Part shown: piece by piece, positions 1 to 8,603 of the stretch
Numbering within the stretch: position 1 is the stretch's first letter
How the letters are laid out: each line of letters begins with the position of its first letter
Program-made: the position numbers and the translations under genes
Assembly: GCA_012955965.1 (NCBI GenBank)
Contig: JABBZI010000008.1
Location: 62,001-126,000 of the forward strand
Direction: 5' to 3'
DNA from: Clostridioides difficile
Lineage (GTDB): Bacteria > Bacillota > Clostridia > Peptostreptococcales > Peptostreptococcaceae
DNA: 64,000 nt
Notes under the pieces: generated by a model
What the model saw: only the letters and a program-made list of their open reading frames with translations
The model's database searches: none
What the model was told of the DNA's origin: nothing

Positions 1-211
1 CTGATATATCTGCAGCATCTTGAACATCTAGTTCTGAAAATAAGACTGCATACTTATTTTTACTTGCAGATATTGCTGTAAATACTAGCGCTAAACATAT
101 AGCAACAATCCCTATACCTAATGCTATCTTAGTTCCTTTTTTTAAAGAACCTATTTTTGTCCTAGCTTTAGCAACTTGCTCCTTAATCTTATTTTTAAAA
201 CTGGTTATCAT
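1..211 (-). CDS. fliF: Flagellar MS-ring protein FliF, N-terminal part (cut by window edge)
   Basis: The ATG at 211 follows an AGGAG ribosome binding site. The 70 visible residues begin MITSFKNKIKEQ, then a hydrophobic membrane segment at about residues 30-52, then YAVLFSELDVQDAADIS, which fits the periplasm-side start of FliF after its first transmembrane helix. FliF forms the membrane ring on which the flagellar rotor and export gate are built. It lies 24 bases after fliE in the same operon. The rest of the gene is outside the window. Confidence 0.93.
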   Translation of the reverse strand, partial: MITSFKNKIKEQVAKARTKIGSLKKGTKIALGIGIVAICLALVFTAISASKNKYAVLFSELDVQDAADIS

Positions 212-235
212 TGATTATTACTCCTGTTCAAAAGG

Positions 236-553
236 CTAAATTTGTACTTTATTCATTTCTTGATATGCATCATGAATCTTATTTCTAACTTCTATTAGAT
301 ATTGCATAGATAGTTGTGCTTCTTGGCCTTTTAACATAACCTCATGCATAGAAACATCTTCGCCTTTTATAAATTTTTCTTTCATATTATCTGCTGTCAC
401 TTGCTGAAAATTGACTTTGTCTATAGTGTCCATTATTACATCTTCGAAATTCTTTTTTTCTTCTTTATTATTAAGATTTAATGGTTTTGTTTCTCCAATC
501 AAATTATCTAACTTTGCACCTTGCATTAAATTGTTAATTTGTGTAATTGGCAT
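236..553 (-). CDS. fliE: Flagellar hook-basal body protein FliE
   Basis: This 105-residue protein has the length and C-terminal pattern of FliE (about 100 residues): a conserved C-terminal helix with VMLKGQEAQLSMQYLIEVRNK. FliE links the MS ring to the proximal rod and is exported by the flagellar type III system. It follows flgC by 9 bases and precedes fliF, the usual order flgB-flgC-fliE-fliF. Expression should depend on the riboswitch and invertible element upstream of flgB. Confidence 0.96.
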   Translation of the reverse strand: MPITQINNLMQGAKLDNLIGETKPLNLNNKEEKKNFEDVIMDTIDKVNFQQVTADNMKEKFIKGEDVSMHEVMLKGQEAQLSMQYLIEVRNKIHDAYQEMNKVQI

Positions 554-562
554 AATTTATCC

Positions 563-967
563 CTACTTTCCTATTTCCAAAGCTTTCGATATCATAGATT
601 TCTGAGCATTCAGTGTGTCTATGTTAGAATCATATGCTCGTGAAGCTGTTATTAAATCCGTCATTTCAACCAATATATTTACGTTTGGATATTCTACATA
701 TCCATTTGGCTTTGCATCTGGATGAGATGGGTCATATACTTCTTTAAGAGGTGATTTATCATCTTCAACAGATGTGACTTTTACTCCTAACATACCTAAT
801 TTATTATCATAGTTTTCTTCAAATGAAACAATTTTTCTCCTATATGCTTCTCCATTTGGACCTCTTGTAGCATTTATATTAGCCACATTTGATGATATGA
901 TATCCATTTTTAAACTTTCTGCTGTTAATCCACTAGCAGAGATTTCCATTCCACTGAACACACTCAT
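563..967 (-). CDS. flgC: Flagellar proximal rod protein FlgC
   Basis: The 134-residue protein begins MSVFSGMEISASGLTAESLKMDIISSNVANINATRGPNGEAYRRK, the N-terminal rod/hook helix with the N-x-ANxxT motif typical of FlgC. The C-terminal helix (MTDLITASRAYDSNIDTLNAQKSM) packs against it in the rod. It lies 7 bases after flgB. It is a structural part of the drive shaft between motor and hook. Confidence 0.97.
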   Translation of the reverse strand: MSVFSGMEISASGLTAESLKMDIISSNVANINATRGPNGEAYRRKIVSFEENYDNKLGMLGVKVTSVEDDKSPLKEVYDPSHPDAKPNGYVEYPNVNILVEMTDLITASRAYDSNIDTLNAQKSMISKALEIGK

Positions 968-974
968 CTTCTAG

Positions 975-1298
975 TTACCTCCCACTTATTATTGACTTAG
1001 TCATTGCTATTTTGCCATTTGCAAAACCTATTAAAGCATTATATTGTAACGTTGTCATTGCTTGCTTTACTTTTTCTTCTTCTATATCCACATTATTTCC
1101 ATCTACTCTTAAGCCTTTAGAATTGTCTATTTTTTCTTCTATTTTAGGCATGGCATCATTTAATGTTTCTTCAAAAGTTACATAATGTTTTTTGTAACCT
1201 TCAGTATTTATATTTGCTATATTATTTGCTATTGTTTGACTTCTTAGATTAGTTGCATCTAGTCCCATTTTTATAATGTCATATGTATTCATGCTCAT
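975..1298 (-). CDS. flgB: Flagellar proximal rod protein FlgB; first gene of the F1 (early) operon
   Basis: The 107-residue protein carries the rod-protein N-terminal signature (LRSQTIANNIANINTEGYKK) and a C-terminal helix. The ATG follows GAGGAGGG, a strong ribosome binding site. As first gene of the early operon, its long untranslated leader (to about 1790) holds a c-di-GMP-I riboswitch and a 154-bp invertible element. In C. difficile this leader controls the whole F1 operon, including sigD, and thereby motility and toxin expression; that link is established knowledge, not visible here. Confidence 0.96.
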   Translation of the reverse strand: MSMNTYDIIKMGLDATNLRSQTIANNIANINTEGYKKHYVTFEETLNDAMPKIEEKIDNSKGLRVDGNNVDIEEEKVKQAMTTLQYNALIGFANGKIAMTKSIISGR

Positions 1299-1342
1299 CC
1301 CTCCTCAACATATATTTATTTGCTACATTTAATAAAAAAATG

Positions 1343-1363
1343 AAGTTGCTATATTACAAAAAA
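1343..1363. repeat. Left 21-bp inverted repeat of the flagellar switch
   Basis: The sequence AAGTTGCTATATTACAAAAAA matches the reverse complement of 1518-1538 at 19 of 21 positions (differences at repeat positions 8 and 11). It lies just upstream of flgB and marks one border of the invertible segment. Confidence 0.9.
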
Positions 1364-1517
1364 TGACTTCTTTGTTCATTTAAATCTATTGCAATTCTAT
1401 TACATTAACATAATAATATATCATTTTAGTAAGAAAACGAATTTTTTCTCAGCAAACTCCAGTAAAAATAAAAAAAAAATTTAATATGTATTTAAAAATT
1501 TCTTTATAAAGTTGCCT
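1364..1517. other. Flagellar switch: 154-bp invertible DNA element in the flgB leader
   Basis: Two imperfect 21-bp inverted repeats enclose exactly 154 bases between the flgB riboswitch and the flgB start. Spacing, repeat length and location agree with the C. difficile flagellar switch, which is inverted by the tyrosine recombinase RecV (encoded elsewhere) to turn flagellar expression ON or OFF. In the present orientation a 9-bp stem (1508-1516 with 1531-1539) spans the right border. If inverted, the same bases would pair with the left repeat (AAGTTGC/GCAACTT) and be followed by a T run directly before flgB. That would fit the present state being ON, but this is inference only. Confidence 0.88.
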
Positions 1518-1538
1518 TTTTTTGTAAAATGGCAACTT
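1518..1538. repeat. Right 21-bp inverted repeat of the flagellar switch
   Basis: This is the partner of 1343-1363 in inverted orientation, with two mismatches. It lies between the riboswitch terminator region and the invertible segment. Confidence 0.9.
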
Positions 1539-1634
1539 TTTTAGATAGTTTTCTTTTATTTCAAATTATAATTTGGTAAAATATGTTATTATATGTACTT
1601 TCTACTATAATAAAGTAATTTTTCCATAATAAAA

Positions 1635-1790
1635 TGACCACCAAAAAGGTAGTCACTTCGACTAATCCTATGTATACAATACACCTAGGACTCTTTTTGG
1701 CAACTGGCTGACATAATTCGTATATACGAACCTTAGCCCCTATAGCTTTGCGTCACTAGATTTCTCTAGTTTTGCCTATTTAGTTTTAAT
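1635..1790 (-). promoter_or_regulatory. c-di-GMP-I (GEMM-I) riboswitch with downstream attenuator, flgB leader
   Basis: On the minus strand the class I c-di-GMP aptamer spans about 1783-1694. It shows GTGACGCAAAGCTATAGGGG, the variable P3 hairpin (TTCGTATATACGAA) and ATGTCAGCCAGTTGCC, with P1 formed by GGCAAA and GTTGCC. It is followed by CCAAAAAG...CTTTTTGG (about 1702-1640), a composite hairpin able to act as an attenuator. In C. difficile this riboswitch is known to switch the flagellar operon off at high c-di-GMP. A TATACT -10-like box lies at 1799-1794, just upstream of the aptamer. Confidence 0.95.
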
Positions 1791-1799
1791 TTAAGTATA

Positions 1800-2003
1800 C
1801 AATAAATAATAAATTTTTTAAATATTTTTTTAAATATTTTTTATATATAACTTTTTAGTTTATTTTCTGACAATAATATTTACAATAATTAATCAATATA
1901 GTGTTTGTATATTAAAAATACACAAAGACTTACAATAAAAAACTAAATTATCTTAAGTTATCTCCAAACTAACTTATAAATCAAAAAAATATTTTAATTT
2001 TTA
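1800..2003. other. AT-rich spacer between F2 and the flgB leader
   Basis: This completes the 1299-2003 non-coding stretch. Apart from the -10-like box at its low-coordinate edge it is AT-rich. I see no clear intrinsic terminator after the last F2 gene, so F2 transcription could run toward F1. Confidence 0.4.
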
Positions 2004-3170
2004 CTATAAACAATCTTTTAACAAATCATAAATATAGTCTATATTTTGTTTTACATTATAATGATGATTACCTATAAAAAAACCATTATCATGTAATTTA
2101 TTTGCATTACACAAATCGCCTTCTATTTTATAATCAAAATACTTTATAACTTCATTTCTAGTAAAATTTCCAGATACTATAGGTCTTACTTCTATTCCAT
2201 TTGTTTTTAACTTATTTATTACTGTTTTTCTTTCAACATCTTTATTATCTAATATTATAGAAAAACCAAAATAAGAGCTATTTTGTATATTTTCTTGTAT
2301 TTTTATGCCTTTTAAATCCTTAAATTTATTTTCAAAATACTTTCCATTTTCCTGTCTATTTTTAATTATTTGTCCTAATTTTTTTAATTGCTCTCTTCCT
2401 ACTGCTGCTTCAATTTCTAATGGTCTTAGATTGTATCCAGGAACGATAAAATTGAACATTTCATAGAAATCGTCTTCATGTTTTATATATATTTTACTAT
2501 CTTTTGCTAAATTTCTAGTCCATCCATGAGCTCTTAGACATAACAATATGTCTTTAATTTCTTCATCATCTGTTACTACAATACCACCTTCCATTGTTGT
2601 TATATGATGAGAGAAAAATGTACTGAATGTTCCCACAAGACCAAAAGTACCAGTATATTTACCTTTATAAGAAGCTCCCATCGACTCACAATTATCTTCT
2701 ATTAGTATAAGATTATTTTTTTTACATATATCTATTAATCTATCAAAATCATTTGGATTTCCTAATAAATTAACCGCAAATATGGCTTTTGTGTCTTTGC
2801 TTATTGCTTTTTCTACTTCATCTAAATCAAAATTTAATGTATTTATATCGATATCAACAAACTTTAGTTTTAAACCATACTGTTGAAGTGGCATATATGT
2901 AGTGGACCAAGAAACAGCAGGAACTATAACCTCATCTCCCTTTTTTAGGTTATTATGTTTAGAAAACATTAAGGCTCCAATAGCTATAAGATTCGCTGAA
3001 GATCCAGAATTAACCATTATAGCATATTTAGAACCAATAAAATTTGCAAACTCATCCTCAAAACATTTTACTTCCTTACCCATACTATAAAAATTACTTT
3101 CTATAACTCTATTTATTGCCTCAATTTCTTTTTCATCCCAAGTAGTTGTTGCTAAAGGATAATTACTCAT
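2004..3170 (-). CDS. colD: ColD-like GDP-4-keto-6-deoxymannose 3-dehydratase (PLP-dependent DegT family)
   Basis: This 388-residue DegT/DnrJ-fold protein has FSHHITTMEGG where most family members have the PLP-binding lysine; histidines fall at residues 188 and 189. Replacement of the lysine by histidine marks the sugar 3-dehydratases ColD and RfbH, and E. coli ColD has the same length (388) with His188 as catalytic base. ColD removes the C3 hydroxyl from GDP-4-keto-6-deoxymannose, the step toward GDP-colitose. The gene follows an fcl/colC-like reductase and gmd, which make its substrate and could finish the pathway. The RBS GGAGG supports the start. RfbH-type activity on CDP sugars is less likely because no CDP-sugar genes are present. 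Confidence 0.82.
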   Translation of the reverse strand: MSNYPLATTTWDEKEIEAINRVIESNFYSMGKEVKCFEDEFANFIGSKYAIMVNSGSSANLIAIGALMFSKHNNLKKGDEVIVPAVSWSTTYMPLQQYGLKLKFVDIDINTLNFDLDEVEKAISKDTKAIFAVNLLGNPNDFDRLIDICKKNNLILIEDNCESMGASYKGKYTGTFGLVGTFSTFFSHHITTMEGGIVVTDDEEIKDILLCLRAHGWTRNLAKDSKIYIKHEDDFYEMFNFIVPGYNLRPLEIEAAVGREQLKKLGQIIKNRQENGKYFENKFKDLKGIKIQENIQNSSYFGFSIILDNKDVERKTVINKLKTNGIEVRPIVSGNFTRNEVIKYFDYKIEGDLCNANKLHDNGFFIGNHHYNVKQNIDYIYDLLKDCL

Positions 3171-3183
3171 TTACACTAACCTC

Positions 3184-4125
3184 CTATTCAAATAGAAATT
3201 TATTATCTAAATACCATTTATATGTTTTATCTATACCTTCATACATATCTGTTTTCATATTCCAGCCTATATTCTTTATCATACTTATATCCATGATTTT
3301 CCTATGCATTCCATCTGGCTTTGATGTGTCAAATCTAATCTCACCTTTATATCCTACTATTTGTTTTATTAGTTCACTTAATTCTTTTATAGTTATATCA
3401 TATCCTGTACCTACATTTAAAAATTTATGCCCCTTATAATTTTCCATGACATAAACAAGCGCATCTGCAAAGTCATCTACATACAAAAATTCTCTTAATT
3501 GAGTTCCACTTCCCCAAACATCTACATGAGATAATTCATTAACTTTAGCTTCATGGAATCGTCTTATTAAAGAAGCCATAACATGCGAATCTTCTAAATT
3601 AAAATTATCATTCTCCCCATATAAATTACAAGGCATTAGACTTATAAAATCCACACCATATTGTCTATTATAATATTCGCACATCTTTAGTCCAGCTATT
3701 TTAGCTATTGCATATCCTTCATTTGTAGGTTCTAGTTTTCCAGAAAGTAAATAATCTTCTATTAAAGGCTGTGGTGCATCTTTCGGATATATACATGAGC
3801 TACCTAAAAAAATTAATTTTTTTACATTATTATTAAAGCTACTGCTTATTACATTAGTTTGTATTAATAGATTATCTGTAATAAATTCTGATGGATATTT
3901 TATATTTGCAGCAATTCCTCCTACTTTAGCTGCTGCTAAAATAACACATTCTGGCTTCTCCTGTTCTAAAAATAGCTCTACTTCGTTTTGTCTTCTTAAA
4001 TCAAGTTCTTTAGAGCTTCTGATTATTATATTTTTATATCCATTCCTAGATAATTCTCTAATTATAGCAGACCCAACCATTCCTTTATGGCCTGCTACAT
4101 ATATCTTTGAATTTTTATTAATCAT
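3184..4125 (-). CDS. fcl: GDP-L-fucose synthase-like epimerase/reductase (Fcl/WcaG; possible ColC role)
   Basis: This 313-residue short-chain dehydrogenase/reductase resembles Fcl. It has the nucleotide-binding motif GHKGMVGSA (about residues 12-20), SSC at 109-111, the Tyr138-xxx-Lys142 pair and His181, which match the Fcl catalytic set. Fcl epimerises and reduces GDP-4-keto-6-deoxymannose to GDP-L-fucose. ColC performs the equivalent reaction on the 3-deoxy product of ColD. Only one such gene is present next to gmd and the ColD-like gene, so it may make fucose, colitose or both. Overall it looks closer to Fcl than to ColC from memory of the E. coli sequence. RBS AGGAG precedes the ATG. Confidence 0.85.
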   Translation of the reverse strand: MINKNSKIYVAGHKGMVGSAIIRELSRNGYKNIIIRSSKELDLRRQNEVELFLEQEKPECVILAAAKVGGIAANIKYPSEFITDNLLIQTNVISSSFNNNVKKLIFLGSSCIYPKDAPQPLIEDYLLSGKLEPTNEGYAIAKIAGLKMCEYYNRQYGVDFISLMPCNLYGENDNFNLEDSHVMASLIRRFHEAKVNELSHVDVWGSGTQLREFLYVDDFADALVYVMENYKGHKFLNVGTGYDITIKELSELIKQIVGYKGEIRFDTSKPDGMHRKIMDISMIKNIGWNMKTDMYEGIDKTYKWYLDNKFLFE

Positions 4126-4144
4126 AAATTATTTCTCCTAAAGT

Positions 4145-5215
4145 TTAATTCTCAAATTTAGACTTATACTCCTCGCCTTTCTTTAAAGATTTTAAGTCAT
4201 ACTCTACCATTTCCTTAACCAAATCTTCAAATGAATATTTTGGTTCCCATTTCAATTCAGTCCTAGCTTTAGTACTATCACCTAACAATAAATCAACTTC
4301 TAATGGTCTAAAATATCTTGGATCAATTTCTATAAGTACTTTTTTTGTCCTTCTATCTATTCCTTTTTCATCTAATCCAGCCCCTTGCCATTCTAATTCA
4401 TATCCTAATTCTTTAAATGCAAGTTCACAGAATTCTCTAACTGTATGGGTTTCATTCATTGACAAAACATAATCTTGTGCATTATGTTGTTGTAACATTC
4501 TCCACATTCCCTCTACATAATCTTTAGCATGACCCCAGTCTCTCCTAGCATCCAAATTTCCCAAATATAGTTTATCTTGTTCACCTAAGTATATAGATGC
4601 AACTGCTCTTGTAACCTTTCTTGTAAGAAAAGTCTCTCCTCTTCTAGGAGATTCATGATTAAATAATATTCCATTACATGCAAATATATTATATGCCTCT
4701 CTATAATTTACAGTTATCCAATATGAATATAGTTTAGCTACTCCATATGGACTTTTAGGATGAAATGGAGTTTCTTCATTTTGTGGTGCTGTTCCTAAAA
4801 TTCCTCCAAACAACTCACTTGTAGATGCTTGATAAAATTTAGTTTTAAATGAGTTCTCTTTTATAGCATCTAATAACCTTAGTGTGCTTATTGCAGTCGT
4901 CTCAGCAGTATATTCTGGTAAATTAAAAGATACTCCTACATGAGATTGTGAAGCTAAGTTATATATTTCATCTGGCTTAATTTTTTCTATTAATCTATTT
5001 AAATTACTTGAATCTGTCACATCACCATAATGTAAAAATAAATTTACATCCTCTTCATGTGGATCTTTATATAAATGGTCTATTCTCTTTGTATTAAAAG
5101 TACTCGCTCTCCTTATTATGCCATGTACTTCATACCCTTTATCTAACAATAATTCTGCTAGATATGATCCATCTTGTCCTGTTATACCTGTTATTAAAGC
5201 TATTTTTTTATCCAT
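4145..5215 (-). CDS. gmd: GDP-mannose 4,6-dehydratase
   Basis: The product (356 residues from the ATG at 5215, preceded by AGGAG) begins [24 protein letters not shown], the NADP-binding start of GMD. Other marks are the Tyr-xxx-Lys pair ([12 protein letters not shown]), [12 protein letters not shown] and [14 protein letters not shown]. The enzyme converts GDP-mannose to GDP-4-keto-6-deoxymannose, the branch point for fucose, colitose, rhamnose or perosamine. An in-frame upstream start at 5302 would add 29 residues unlike GMD and overlap the preceding gene, so 5215 is preferred. GDP-mannose synthesis genes are not in this window and must lie elsewhere. Confidence 0.95.
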   Translation of the reverse strand: MDKKIALITGITGQDGSYLAELLLDKGYEVHGIIRRASTFNTKRIDHLYKDPHEEDVNLFLHYGDVTDSSNLNRLIEKIKPDEIYNLASQSHVGVSFNLPEYTAETTAISTLRLLDAIKENSFKTKFYQASTSELFGGILGTAPQNEETPFHPKSPYGVAKLYSYWITVNYREAYNIFACNGILFNHESPRRGETFLTRKVTRAVASIYLGEQDKLYLGNLDARRDWGHAKDYVEGMWRMLQQHNAQDYVLSMNETHTVREFCELAFKELGYELEWQGAGLDEKGIDRRTKKVLIEIDPRYFRPLEVDLLLGDSTKARTELKWEPKYSFEDLVKEMVEYDLKSLKKGEEYKSKFEN

Positions 5216-5255
5216 ATTAATTCTCCTATAAACATACTTTCCATGTATAAGTTTA

Positions 5256-6773
5256 CTATACTCTAATCCACCCACTAGGTATAAGTTCTGAACTCTTTTC
5301 ATTCATTTTTTCATCTACATACCATCTTTTAGGTGCTATTACAATCTTTCTATAATATTCTCCTAGATACGCCGACCACCAACTAAAAGTACTATTAGCT
5401 ATTATAAAATGCTTGCAAGACTTCATTAACTCAAAATCTTCAAAATTATAGGTAGTCATTAATCTATCTACATATGTACAGTTTTCTATCTTAAAGTTGT
5501 TTTTTACCCATTCAATATCATTAGAAAATACATAAAATTTCAGATTTGATTCTATAGACATTAACTTCTCTATAGCATTTTTATAGTACTCTAAAGAACA
5601 TACTCCAAACATTCTATTAGCATTCTCATCATGTACATAATCACCTCTCCTAAAATGTATACAAACAGAATTACTTCTTTTTATATCTTCTAAAATTGCT
5701 TTTGCCTTTATGCTAATCTCCTTAATAATACTAAATTCATTTCTTAAGATATCTTTTATATCTTCAAAATACTTATAAATCCCAAAATATCCATCTAAAT
5801 AAATAATGCTATTTGTACATTCTAAAAAACTTTCATTGAATTCTAAGAAATCTTGTTCCTCAATATATCCTTCAATATTTTCTTTACCTATACCATCAAA
5901 TATATTCTTATATTTAAAATTGATTTCCATATCATTATTCATATTGAATATATCTAGATTAAAATCCCATACTTTATAATTTTCGTAAAAACTTATATCT
6001 AATATTAATTTTTTATTAGTTTTATTTTGAATGTTTCTGGCAATAGCATATTGAAACATTTGATTTCCTAATCCGCCTTTTAATCTCACAACTACTACAT
6101 TTTCAGGGTATATCTCATCTTTGTATTCTAATAGAAATTTTATTCTATCTTCCTCAGATACACTCATAGATGCTTTTTTCCCTAAATCATAAATGCACCA
6201 TGGATATTTTTGATAAGGTATGACTACTTCGTAATTTTTTCTATAAAATTCAAGACTTTGAGCTATATCATAAAACTCATTTTCATAGAATATATCCTCT
6301 CTCCATCTAATATCATATTGTGTTGCCATCACTATACCTGATATAGCTTCTACTTTTTCATAGCTATCGCTAAAATTACAAGTATTTAAAAGTTCCATTT
6401 TTCCAGACATGTTATTAAATATATTAATAACTCTTTCACCTTTGATGTCCCACCATATTCCACTAATTGGTATATTTTTTGCTCCTGCTACTCCTATCAT
6501 TCCTATATCTTTGTTATTAAAAATTTCTAGCATATCATATATAAAATATTTATTAATTATAAGTGTATTTTGATGAATATATATTTTATATTTAGCATTA
6601 CTTTTTTTCATGGCATAATTATATCCACTTGATATACACAATGTGTCTTTTATTGCTATTATCTCCAAATTAAATTCACTTGGAATATTTAAATTCCTTA
6701 TATAGAATAAACATTCTTTGTAACTCTTTTCATTATTAACATATATTATAAAACATATATTTTTATTATTCAT
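5256..6773 (-). CDS. Two-domain glycosyltransferase: shared N-terminal GT module + GT11 alpha-1,2-fucosyl/colitosyl transferase
   Basis: Residues 1 to about 222 form a GT2-like module (resembling Glyco_tranf_2_5) also found in the genes at 8604 and 11948: CFIIYVNN..., [28 protein letters not shown] and [11 protein letters not shown]. From about residue 226 the protein is a GT11 transferase: [22 protein letters not shown] and [13 protein letters not shown]11 enzymes use GDP-fucose, and the E. coli O55 colitosyltransferase WbgN belongs to the same family. The next genes (gmd, fcl-like, colD-like) make exactly such donors, so this enzyme probably adds the terminal GDP-derived sugar. It lacks a signal peptide and would act on flagellin in the cytoplasm. 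Confidence 0.88.
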   Translation of the reverse strand: MNNKNICFIIYVNNEKSYKECLFYIRNLNIPSEFNLEIIAIKDTLCISSGYNYAMKKSNAKYKIYIHQNTLIINKYFIYDMLEIFNNKDIGMIGVAGAKNIPISGIWWDIKGERVINIFNNMSGKMELLNTCNFSDSYEKVEAISGIVMATQYDIRWREDIFYENEFYDIAQSLEFYRKNYEVVIPYQKYPWCIYDLGKKASMSVSEEDRIKFLLEYKDEIYPENVVVVRLKGGLGNQMFQYAIARNIQNKTNKKLILDISFYENYKVWDFNLDIFNMNNDMEINFKYKNIFDGIGKENIEGYIEEQDFLEFNESFLECTNSIIYLDGYFGIYKYFEDIKDILRNEFSIIKEISIKAKAILEDIKRSNSVCIHFRRGDYVHDENANRMFGVCSLEYYKNAIEKLMSIESNLKFYVFSNDIEWVKNNFKIENCTYVDRLMTTYNFEDFELMKSCKHFIIANSTFSWWSAYLGEYYRKIVIAPKRWYVDEKMNEKSSELIPSGWIRV

Positions 6774-6809
6774 TTTTACCCTTTCTAACTAATTAATAAA
6801 ATCTAAATA

Positions 6810-7376
6810 TTATTCTTGCAATTCCTGTTCAAATTGTTTCGATAAGGATAATGCTCCTCTATCTCTATCTTTTATATATTTAACTGGTACACCTGCGTTG
6901 ATAGTCCATGCTTTACACGATTTGTTAACTAATGCACTAGCTCCAATAGCTGCACCTTCACCAATCGTAACTCCTGGCAATATAACACTAGCTGTTCCTA
7001 AAATCACATGTTTTCCAATTGCCACAGATTCATTTGTAAGATTTTTATACTTATCTGGAACTGTGGGGTTATTCATAGTTTTTCCTGAAAAATCATCACT
7101 TTTAGAACATATTGTCACTCTCCAAGAAATAGCTGTATAATCTCCAATTGTTATCCTTTCATCTCCTGCAAAAAAGCCTCCAAACGGAGCTATATGTACA
7201 TAATTGCCTATAGTTATTTTCCCACTAATAACATTAAAGTCATCTATTCTTACATTATTTCCTATGACTATTTCTGAAGCTCCATATATTTTTGCACATC
7301 TACTTATTAGTACATTTTTCCCAACACTTTTAAAACCCAATTTTAATACTTCTTCTCTTGATAAAAAACTTGTCAT
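6810..7376 (-). CDS. Hexapeptide-repeat (left-handed beta-helix) sugar acetyltransferase
   Basis: The 188-residue protein contains many hexapeptide repeats ([LIV]GxxxxI pattern: VIGNNVRIDDFNVISGKITIGNYVHI, later VILPGVTIGEGAAIGA), typical of trimeric acyl-CoA-dependent acetyltransferases. Such enzymes in O-antigen and flagellar clusters O- or N-acetylate sugars. It sits directly after the aminotransferase at 7421, so N-acetylation of the 4- or 3-amino sugar made there is plausible. The substrate is not readable from sequence. AAGGG lies just upstream of the ATG. Confidence 0.85.
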   Translation of the reverse strand: MTSFLSREEVLKLGFKSVGKNVLISRCAKIYGASEIVIGNNVRIDDFNVISGKITIGNYVHIAPFGGFFAGDERITIGDYTAISWRVTICSKSDDFSGKTMNNPTVPDKYKNLTNESVAIGKHVILGTASVILPGVTIGEGAAIGASALVNKSCKAWTINAGVPVKYIKDRDRGALSLSKQFEQELQE

Positions 7377-7420
7377 TACCCTTTTTCTCCATTCTAAATA
7401 AATTTTATTTTAAATTAGGA

Positions 7421-8494
7421 TTATATACTATTTAATATATTAACTATTATATCTACATCACTTTTTTCTAGTGAATCATACAAAGGCAAACATAATATTC
7501 TTCTTGAGATATTCTCAGATATCTCCATCGTTTCTTTACAATTAATATATTCTAATGTATTTAGTGATGGGTAAAAATATCGTCTTGGATAAATACCATT
7601 TAAATTCATAACCTCTATTGTGCTAACAAGCTTCTCCTCACTCTCTAGCAATATTGGTAGATATGTATAATTTTGATTAGCATGTTTATTTTGTAATTGT
7701 AATGAAATTTGTGGCATATTTTTTAATTTAGATAAATAGTACATATATATCTCTTTTCTTGAAGCAATAACATTATTTATATCTTCTAATACACACATTC
7801 CCATTGCAGCTTGAAATTCATTCATTTTTGCATTTATTCCTAAATATTTTATCTCTCCATCTTCAAAGCCAAAATTTATCATAGATTTAGCTTTTTTATA
7901 AAGACTATTATCATTAATGATAATAGCACCACCTTCAATAGTATGAAAAAGTTTTGTACTATGAAAACTTACCACAGATATATCTCCATAATTTAGTATG
8001 CTCTTGTTCTTGTAGTTAATATTAAATGCATGAGCAGCATCATAGATAACTTTAAGATTGTACTTCATAGATAATTTTTCTATTTTTTCGACATCACATG
8101 CATTTCCAAATACATGTACTGGCAATATTGCACTTGTTAAGTTAGTTATCTTTTTTTCTATTTTCTCAATATCAATATTATATGTACTTTTATCTATATC
8201 AGAAAATACAGGATTTATATTTTGCCATAGTAAAGAACTTGTTGTTGCTACAAAAGAGAATGGCGTGGTTATCACTTCTCCTGTTAGATTTAATAACTTG
8301 TATGCTATTTGTAATCCTAAAGTTGCATTTGCAACTAACACTATATTTTTAACACCTAGATATTGTTCAAGTTTTTTTTCCAAACAATTTAGTATCTCTC
8401 CATTATTTGTTAGCCATCCAGATTTATATATTTTGCCTACATAAGATTTATATATTTCAATGTCTGGAAGGTATGTCTTTGTGACGTTTATCAT
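7421..8494 (-). CDS. Sugar-nucleotide aminotransferase (DegT/DnrJ/EryC1/StrS; VioA/FdtB-like)
   Basis: From the ATG at 8494 (AGGAG upstream) the protein has 357 residues and begins MINVTKTYLPDIEIYKSYVG, the usual start of this subgroup; an in-frame upstream start would add 17 atypical residues. The PLP lysine is Lys181 in SFHSTKLFHTIEGG, with VIYDAAHAF before it. The pattern PFSFVATTSSLLW and PVHVFGNACDVE resembles dTDP-4-amino-4,6-dideoxyhexose synthases such as VioA, or 3-aminotransferases such as FdtB. No 3,4-ketoisomerase is nearby, which favours a 4-aminotransferase. The dTDP-4-keto-6-deoxyglucose substrate could come from rmlA/rmlB at 28-30 kb. Confidence 0.87.
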   Translation of the reverse strand: MINVTKTYLPDIEIYKSYVGKIYKSGWLTNNGEILNCLEKKLEQYLGVKNIVLVANATLGLQIAYKLLNLTGEVITTPFSFVATTSSLLWQNINPVFSDIDKSTYNIDIEKIEKKITNLTSAILPVHVFGNACDVEKIEKLSMKYNLKVIYDAAHAFNINYKNKSILNYGDISVVSFHSTKLFHTIEGGAIIINDNSLYKKAKSMINFGFEDGEIKYLGINAKMNEFQAAMGMCVLEDINNVIASRKEIYMYYLSKLKNMPQISLQLQNKHANQNYTYLPILLESEEKLVSTIEVMNLNGIYPRRYFYPSLNTLEYINCKETMEISENISRRILCLPLYDSLEKSDVDIIVNILNSI

Positions 8495-8603
8495 AACTAT
8501 ACTCTCCTCACTCATAACCAAATTGTTAATGACATATATTTTCAATGAAAATTATACAATTTATAAAACAATCTATATATCTTGTATAAACTATTTATTA
8601 AAC

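Noticed and set aside
1343..1538. Insertion-sequence ends
   Set aside because: The inverted repeats flank only 154 bases, contain no transposase and have no target-site duplication; place and size fit the invertible flagellar switch.
2004..3170. GDP-perosamine synthase or other aminotransferase
   Set aside because: Those need the PLP lysine; here histidines stand at that place, as in ColD/RfbH dehydratases.
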